A DNA stretch of 64,000 nt from Hyphomicrobiales bacterium (GTDB lineage: Bacteria > Pseudomonadota > Alphaproteobacteria > Rhizobiales > Beijerinckiaceae). Both the position numbers and the translations under genes were made by a program. Each line of letters begins with the position of its first letter. Within the stretch, counting starts at the first letter, position 1. Shown here piece by piece: positions 59,750 through 64,000 of the stretch. The notes under the pieces were generated by a model. It made no database searches. It had not been told where the DNA came from and saw nothing but the letters and a program-made list of their open reading frames with translations. The stretch covers positions 23,620-87,619 of the forward strand of contig UBZM01000062.1 of assembly GCA_900470095.1 (NCBI GenBank), given 5' to 3'.

Positions 59750-60627
59750 TGAAGCAGGCTTCGCCCCTCGCCCGATTCTGGAACGAGTTCCGCGAGAGCA
59801 AGGTGGCGCTCGCAGCCCTCGTCGTCGTCGTGTTGATGATCGGCGTGGCGCTCCTTGCGCCCTGGATCGCGCCGCAGGATCCCTATGATCTCGCCAATCT
59901 CACCCTGTCAGATGCGCGCCGCCCGCCGGGCTATGTCGGCTCCGGCGGCTTCACCCATCTGCTTGGCACCGACGCGCAGGGCCGCGACCTGTTCTCGGCC
60001 ATCCTCTATGGCCTGCGCATCTCACTGCAGATGGGGCTGATTGCCGGTTCGCTCGCTTTCACGGTCGGCGTCACGCTTGGCATCACCGCCGCCTATCTCG
60101 GTGGCCGCTGGGAAGCGTTCATCATGCGCGTCATCGACCTTCAGCTCGCCTTCCCGGCGATCCTGCTCGCACTGGTGATCTCGGCCGTGCTCGGCCAGGG
60201 CAAATTCCAGCTGATCGCGGCGCTGGCAGCCGCGCAATATGCGTACTTTGCCCGTACAGCCCATGGCGCAGCCGCTGCCGAACGGGGCAAGGACTATGTC
60301 GAGGCGGCTTTTTCGACGCCGCTGCCAGCGCGCCGGGTGGTCTGGCGCCATATCCTGCCGAACTGCCTGCCGCCCCTGATCGTGGTCGCGACGGTGCAGG
60401 TGGCGAGCGCCATCGCGCTCGAAGCGACGCTTTCCTTTCTCGGTGTCGGCCTGCCGGTGACCGAGCCCTCGCTCGGCATGCTGATCGCCAACGGCTTCCA
60501 GTACATGATGTCGGGCCGTTACTGGATTTCGATCTATCCCGGCGTCGCGCTGATCATCCTGATCGTCGCCATCAACCTCGTCGGCGACCAGATCCGCGAC
60601 CAGGTCAACCCAAGGCTCAGGCGATGA
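59749..60627 (+). CDS. Peptide-type ABC transporter permease (DppC family)
   Basis: A 292-residue permease. After a short soluble start, FRESKVALAALVVVVLMIG is the first helix; PYDLANLTLSDARRPPGY, GTDAQGRDLFSAILYGLRIS and EAAFSTPLPARRVVWRHILP (EAA loop) followed by LEATLSFLGVGLP are the DppC markers. I start at the ATG fused with the stop of the upstream gene. A longer frame open inside that gene is not real. The stop overlaps the next gene by 4 bases. Confidence 0.94.
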   Translation: MKQASPLARFWNEFRESKVALAALVVVVLMIGVALLAPWIAPQDPYDLANLTLSDARRPPGYVGSGGFTHLLGTDAQGRDLFSAILYGLRISLQMGLIAGSLAFTVGVTLGITAAYLGGRWEAFIMRVIDLQLAFPAILLALVISAVLGQGKFQLIAALAAAQYAYFARTAHGAAAAERGKDYVEAAFSTPLPARRVVWRHILPNCLPPLIVVATVQVASAIALEATLSFLGVGLPVTEPSLGMLIANGFQYMMSGRYWISIYPGVALIILIVAINLVGDQIRDQVNPRLRR

Positions 60628-62351
60628 GTGGCTCGGCCGAGGCAGTGCCGCTGCTCGAGGTCCGGGACCTCGCGACGCATTTTCACACCCGTGCCGGCGT
60701 CGTGAAAGCCGTCGACGGGGTATCCTTTTCCCTGAGGCGCGGCGAGGTCATGGGCCTCGTCGGCGAATCCGGCTCCGGCAAGAGCATCACCGGCTTTTCG
60801 ATCATCGGCCTGATCGATCCGCCCGGAAAAATCGAAAGCGGCTCGATCCGGCTCGAAGGGCGGGAATTGATCGGATTGCCGTCCCGCGAGCTGCGCGCCA
60901 TTCGCGGCAAGGTCATCTCGATGGTCTTCCAGGACCCGCTGATGACGCTGAACCCGGTCCTGACCATCGGCGCCCAGATCCTGCTGGCGCTGGAAGCGCA
61001 TGAGAAGGTTTCGGCCGAAGCGGGGCGCAAGCGTGCGATCGCGGCGCTCGCCCAGGTTCGGATTCCAGAACCCGAGGCGAAGGTTGATTTCTACCCGCAT
61101 CAGTTCTCCGGCGGGATGCGCCAGCGCGTCGCCATCGCCATCGCGCTGCTGCACCGGCCAAAACTGATCATCTGCGACGAACCGACCACGGCACTCGATG
61201 TCTCGATCCAGGCCGAGATCCTGGCCGAAATGAAGGAGCTGGTGGCGGAGCTCGGCATGGCACTGATCTGGATCAGCCATGATCTGGCGACAGTCGCCTC
61301 GATCACCAGCCGCGTCTGCGTGATGCGCCACGGCAAAATCGTCGAGACCGGGCCGGTGCTCGACGTGCTGACCAGGCCGCAGCATCCCTACACCCAGTCG
61401 CTGCTCGATTCGCTGCCATCCCGCGCCAAGCCGGGCACTTTCCTCGCCCGCGGCGGCGGTGTCCCCGATGCATCGCCGCCGGCACGCAGATCCGGTGCCT
61501 CGCCGTCGCGTGGATCGAAGGCGGACGCCTCCTATTTCGTCATCCAGGACGTCAGCAAGCTGTTCCAGACCCCGCCCGGCATCCTGCGCCTGCTCGGCCA
61601 GAAGCTTGGGCTGTCGCAGCCCAGCCGTGGCGTCCAGGCCGTCGATTCCGTCAGCCTGACCGTCCCGCGTGGCGAGGCGCTCGGCCTCGTCGGCGAATCG
61701 GGCTCGGGCAAATCAACGCTCGGGCGCATGGCGGCCGGCATATACGCGCCGAATTCCGGCACGGTGCGGCTGGAGGGCGAGCCGGTGATGGGCGGCGGCG
61801 CGCGGCCGCACAAGAACACCACCCGGATCCAGACCATCTTCCAGGACCCCTTCGCCTCGCTCAATCCGCGGATGAGCATCGGCGACAGCATCGCCGAGGG
61901 GCCGATCGCCCATCGCATCGTCTCCAGGGCGGGGGCGGCCGAATATGTCCGGCAATGGCTCGCCGCCGTCGGCCTCGATCCCACCTTCGCGAGCCGCTAT
62001 CCGCATCAATTCTCCGGCGGCCAGCGCCAGCGCGTCGCAATTGCGCGTGCGCTCGCCATGCAGCCTGATGTCGTGGTCTGCGACGAGCCGGTCGCCTCGC
62101 TCGACGTCTCGATCCAGGCACAGATCATCAACCTGCTGATGCGGTTGCGGACCGAGCTGAACCTGACCCTGATCTTCATCTCGCACGACCTCTCGGTGGT
62201 GCGCCATCTCTGCGACCGGGTCGCGATCATGTATCGCGGCAAGATCGTCGAGGAGGGGCCAGCGGGTCAAATCTACGACAATCCGCGCCACGAATACACA
62301 CGCAGGCTCCTGGCCGCCGTGCCGGTCCTGCCGACCGCCCCGCCAGCCTGA
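60624..62351 (+). CDS. Fused DppD-DppF ATP-binding protein
   Basis: A 575-residue protein with two complete ATPase domains. First: GESGSGKS, FSGGMRQRVAIAIALL and LIICDEPTTALD. Second, after a linker rich in Pro/Ser/Arg near residue 280: GESGSGKSTLGRM, FSGGQRQRVAIARALAMQ and VVVCDEPVASLD. Each ends with the short C-terminal extension (RPQHPYTQSLL, NPRHEYTRRLL) of oligopeptide ATPases. In E. coli the halves are separate proteins; the fusion is common in alphaproteobacteria. It energises the DppBC-type permease. Confidence 0.94.
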   Translation: MSGSAEAVPLLEVRDLATHFHTRAGVVKAVDGVSFSLRRGEVMGLVGESGSGKSITGFSIIGLIDPPGKIESGSIRLEGRELIGLPSRELRAIRGKVISMVFQDPLMTLNPVLTIGAQILLALEAHEKVSAEAGRKRAIAALAQVRIPEPEAKVDFYPHQFSGGMRQRVAIAIALLHRPKLIICDEPTTALDVSIQAEILAEMKELVAELGMALIWISHDLATVASITSRVCVMRHGKIVETGPVLDVLTRPQHPYTQSLLDSLPSRAKPGTFLARGGGVPDASPPARRSGASPSRGSKADASYFVIQDVSKLFQTPPGILRLLGQKLGLSQPSRGVQAVDSVSLTVPRGEALGLVGESGSGKSTLGRMAAGIYAPNSGTVRLEGEPVMGGGARPHKNTTRIQTIFQDPFASLNPRMSIGDSIAEGPIAHRIVSRAGAAEYVRQWLAAVGLDPTFASRYPHQFSGGQRQRVAIARALAMQPDVVVCDEPVASLDVSIQAQIINLLMRLRTELNLTLIFISHDLSVVRHLCDRVAIMYRGKIVEEGPAGQIYDNPRHEYTRRLLAAVPVLPTAPPA

Positions 62352-62363
62352 AGGACACCCGCC

Positions 62364-63263
62364 ATGACCGAACCTGCTCTCGAACCCTGGCAATGGCCCG
62401 AGGAGGTCTGGCGCGGCAAGGTCGAGCGCGTGCGCGCAGGCCGCAACCTGAAGCCCACGAAATGGAAGAACGGCGCGCGCTGCGCCGTCGCCCTCTCCTT
62501 CGACGTCGATCACGAGACGAACGAATTGCGCGATGGCGGCAAATCGGTCGGCCGCCTCTCCTGGGGCCAGTATGGCAACCGCGTGGGCATGCCGCGCATC
62601 CTCAATCTGATGGCGAAGGAACAGATCCAGGCGACCTTCTTCGTGCCGGCGGTGACCGCCCTGCTCTATCCCGACGAGCAACGCCGCGTCATCGCGGAAG
62701 GCCACGAGATCGGCCTGCATGGCTGGATCCACGAGGTCAACACCGCCGTGCCGCCCGCGGCCGAACGCGAACTGCATCTGCGCTCAGCCGATACGCTAGA
62801 GAAGATCACCGGCGTCAGGCCGGTCGGTATGCGCACACCGTCCTGGGACTTTTCGGAAGTGACCCTGAGCATCGAGCGCGAACTCGGCCTGCTCTACGAT
62901 TCATCGCTCTTCGCCGATGACGACCCTTACGAGATCATCGAGAAGGGCGAGCCGACGGGCATTGTCGAGCTCCCGGTCGAATGGATTCGCGACGATGCGG
63001 TCTATTTCAACATGAACCGTTTCCAGGCGCTGCGGCCCTACACGGCACCGGAAGCCGTTTTCGACATCTTCCGCCGCGAATTCGACCGAGCTCATGAGGA
63101 AGGCGGGCTCTTCCTGCTGACCATGCATCCCCATGTCATCACCTACCGCTCGCGTATCTGGATCCTCGAGGAGCTGATCCGGCATGCCAAGGCGAAAGGC
63201 GACTGCTGGTTTGCCAGCCATGCCGAGATCGCGCGCTATGTGAAGGCCGAGGCCGGGCTTTAG
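62364..63263 (+). CDS. Polysaccharide deacetylase (CE4)-fold hydrolase, possible imidase/allantoinase-type
   Basis: A 299-residue NodB-homology-fold protein without a signal peptide. SFDVDHE (residues 45-51) gives the first metal acid, HEIGLHGWIHE gives His119 and His123, RTPSWD (157-162) is motif 3 and LTMHPH, near 245-255, is the late histidine motif. The intracellular location and this motif set resemble the branch that includes cyclic imide hydrolase and HpPgdA-like proteins rather than exported chitin deacetylases. In this locus an amide- or imide-hydrolysing role is likely, but a sugar deacetylase cannot be excluded. It is 12 bases after the ATPase gene. Confidence 0.87.
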   Translation: MTEPALEPWQWPEEVWRGKVERVRAGRNLKPTKWKNGARCAVALSFDVDHETNELRDGGKSVGRLSWGQYGNRVGMPRILNLMAKEQIQATFFVPAVTALLYPDEQRRVIAEGHEIGLHGWIHEVNTAVPPAAERELHLRSADTLEKITGVRPVGMRTPSWDFSEVTLSIERELGLLYDSSLFADDDPYEIIEKGEPTGIVELPVEWIRDDAVYFNMNRFQALRPYTAPEAVFDIFRREFDRAHEEGGLFLLTMHPHVITYRSRIWILEELIRHAKAKGDCWFASHAEIARYVKAEAGL

Positions 63264-63278
63264 CCCGCAGAGCGCAGG

Positions 63279-63306
63279 TTGGGCAGGGAGGAACCCTGCC
63301 CAATTT
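63279..63306 (+). terminator. Terminator of the plus-strand Dpp-type operon
   Basis: A perfect 10-base stem (TTGGGCAGGG with CCCTGCCCAA) with a 5-base loop and TTTC after it, 15 bases after the deacetylase stop. Confidence 0.65.
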
Positions 63307-63383
63307 CGGCCGTTTTCGGTTCATGGCGGGTTCAGTGCGCAAGCGCGCTGATAGCCCCAGCCACTGAAACGGAAACGGAACTC

Positions 63384-64000
63384 ATGACGCGCACGAAAAA
63401 CTGGCTTCTGATCGGTACTGTCCTTCCCGGCCTGACCCTGTCGCATGGCGGCTTCGCGGTCGAACCGGCGCAGGCACCGATGAGACTAGCGCAAGCTCCT
63501 GCGCCGTCGGACGAAGAGCCCGGACAGCCGCGCCGGCCTCGCCCCCCGGGAGCGCCAGCTGCGCCCGGCGAGGCGCGCCCGCCTGGGGCCGAACGCCCGC
63601 GGCCGGCTCCCGGAGCGCCCGGGGCGCCGCCGGCGATCCAGCGGCCGGTCGCGCCTCCGGCGCCAAGCGCAGCGCCACCCGCGCAGCCACGCCCACCTGC
63701 CGCGCCGCCGCCTGAACCGCGCCGCGAGCCGCAGATGCCGCGCCCCGTGCCGCCGATCACCGCGCCGGGAGCCGGCGAACCCGGACGTCCGCCAGCCCTG
63801 CGGCCGCAACCCGCGCCCCCGCCCTCCGCACCTCAGCCAATCCCGGCGGTGCCGCGCCCGGCTCCGCCAGCCCAGCCCAGCCAGCCTCAGGCCGTGCCGC
63901 CGCGCGCCCAGCCGCCTGTCTCGGCCCCCGGGCAGCCGCCGGCAGCCCGTCCGATTCCCGCCCCGCAGGCGCAGCCGCCGGCAACCGCACCGTTGACGCC
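63384..64000 (+). CDS. Proline-rich exported protein, N-terminal part (incomplete)
   Basis: The open frame starts at ATG and runs off the right edge; 205 residues are visible. The first 31 look like a signal peptide (MTRTKNWLLIGTVLPGL, then FAVEPAQA). Everything after is low-complexity: proline about every third residue, with alanine, glycine, arginine and glutamine, in loose PxP and PPA units. Long proline-rich N-terminal regions of this kind in Hyphomicrobiales often precede a C-terminal OmpA peptidoglycan-binding domain, which would lie beyond the window, so that is inference. Such a region could span the periplasm. The base composition is extremely GC-rich. Confidence 0.72.
   Translation, partial: MTRTKNWLLIGTVLPGLTLSHGGFAVEPAQAPMRLAQAPAPSDEEPGQPRRPRPPGAPAAPGEARPPGAERPRPAPGAPGAPPAIQRPVAPPAPSAAPPAQPRPPAAPPPEPRREPQMPRPVPPITAPGAGEPGRPPALRPQPAPPPSAPQPIPAVPRPAPPAQPSQPQAVPPRAQPPVSAPGQPPAARPIPAPQAQPPATAPLT

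Noticed and set aside
63332..63990. Gly/Arg-rich minus-strand frames at the right edge
   Set aside because: They are the antisense reading of the proline-rich gene, whose CCG/GCG codons give CGG/CGC on the other strand.

Overview
The window looks like chromosome from a GC-rich alphaproteobacterium of the order Hyphomicrobiales, most likely Bosea or a close relative. The reasons are the hrcA/rph divergence, the rph-rdgB-hemW and lppC/rsmI-yraN-gshB blocks, a cspA-rpsU unit of the rhizobial kind, and a very large share of ABC and TRAP importers. The genus is an inference from gene content; I could not run a search. I see no rRNA, tRNA, CRISPR array, insertion sequence, prophage gene or origin. 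Genes are dense and no gene-free stretch exceeds 300 bases; the longest, 45278-45564, holds the cspA leader and promoter.

Layout. Bases 1-8.9 kb are housekeeping: DUF3297, ankyrin protein and hrcA on the minus strand, rph-rdgB-hemW on the plus strand, then the lppC-type lipoprotein divergent from rsmI-yraN-gshB. Bases 9.0-19.6 kb hold a MoeB/ThiF-like enzyme and a tightly coupled nucleoside uptake and breakdown operon: BMP-family binding protein, metallo-beta-lactamase-fold hydrolase, ATPase, two permeases, cdd, purine nucleoside phosphorylase, deoC, deoA and a ghrA-like reductase. Bases 19.7-31.6 kb are mixed: a secreted phytase-like protein, an SPW protein, a xylose-type sugar ABC transporter, nth, DUF2244, an NTF2-like protein, a GAF/HD-GYP protein, a methyltransferase, an Ada-like repair protein and a large membrane protein.

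Bases 31.8-40.2 kb carry a minus-strand unit (FAH-family enzyme, PfkB kinase, trans-3-hydroxy-L-proline dehydratase type enzyme), divergent from a ugpBAEC glycerol-3-phosphate importer that has a creatininase-family gene between ugpA and ugpE. Bases 40.2-47.2 kb hold a metallo-hydrolase, a SpoIIAA-like protein, a glutathione transferase, a Bcr/CflA-type exporter, rpsU, cspA and an AspT-type exchanger. Bases 47.4-52.2 kb are a GntR-regulated TRAP importer with an enolase-superfamily enzyme, followed by a second cspA.

Bases 52.6-63.3 kb are the most unusual part: a two-armed locus around a MarR regulator. The plus arm has a creatininase-family hydrolase, a Dpp-type importer (two permeases and a fused double ATPase) and a CE4-fold deacetylase-like hydrolase. 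The minus arm has the matching binding protein, an isoaspartyl peptidase/asparaginase, a ketopantoate-reductase-like enzyme and a short-chain dehydrogenase. A perfect 16-base inverted repeat sits between marR and the creatininase gene. Three unrelated amide-hydrolysing folds beside one importer suggest catabolism of a cyclic amide or imide, or of a modified peptide. The window ends inside a very proline-rich secreted or envelope protein.
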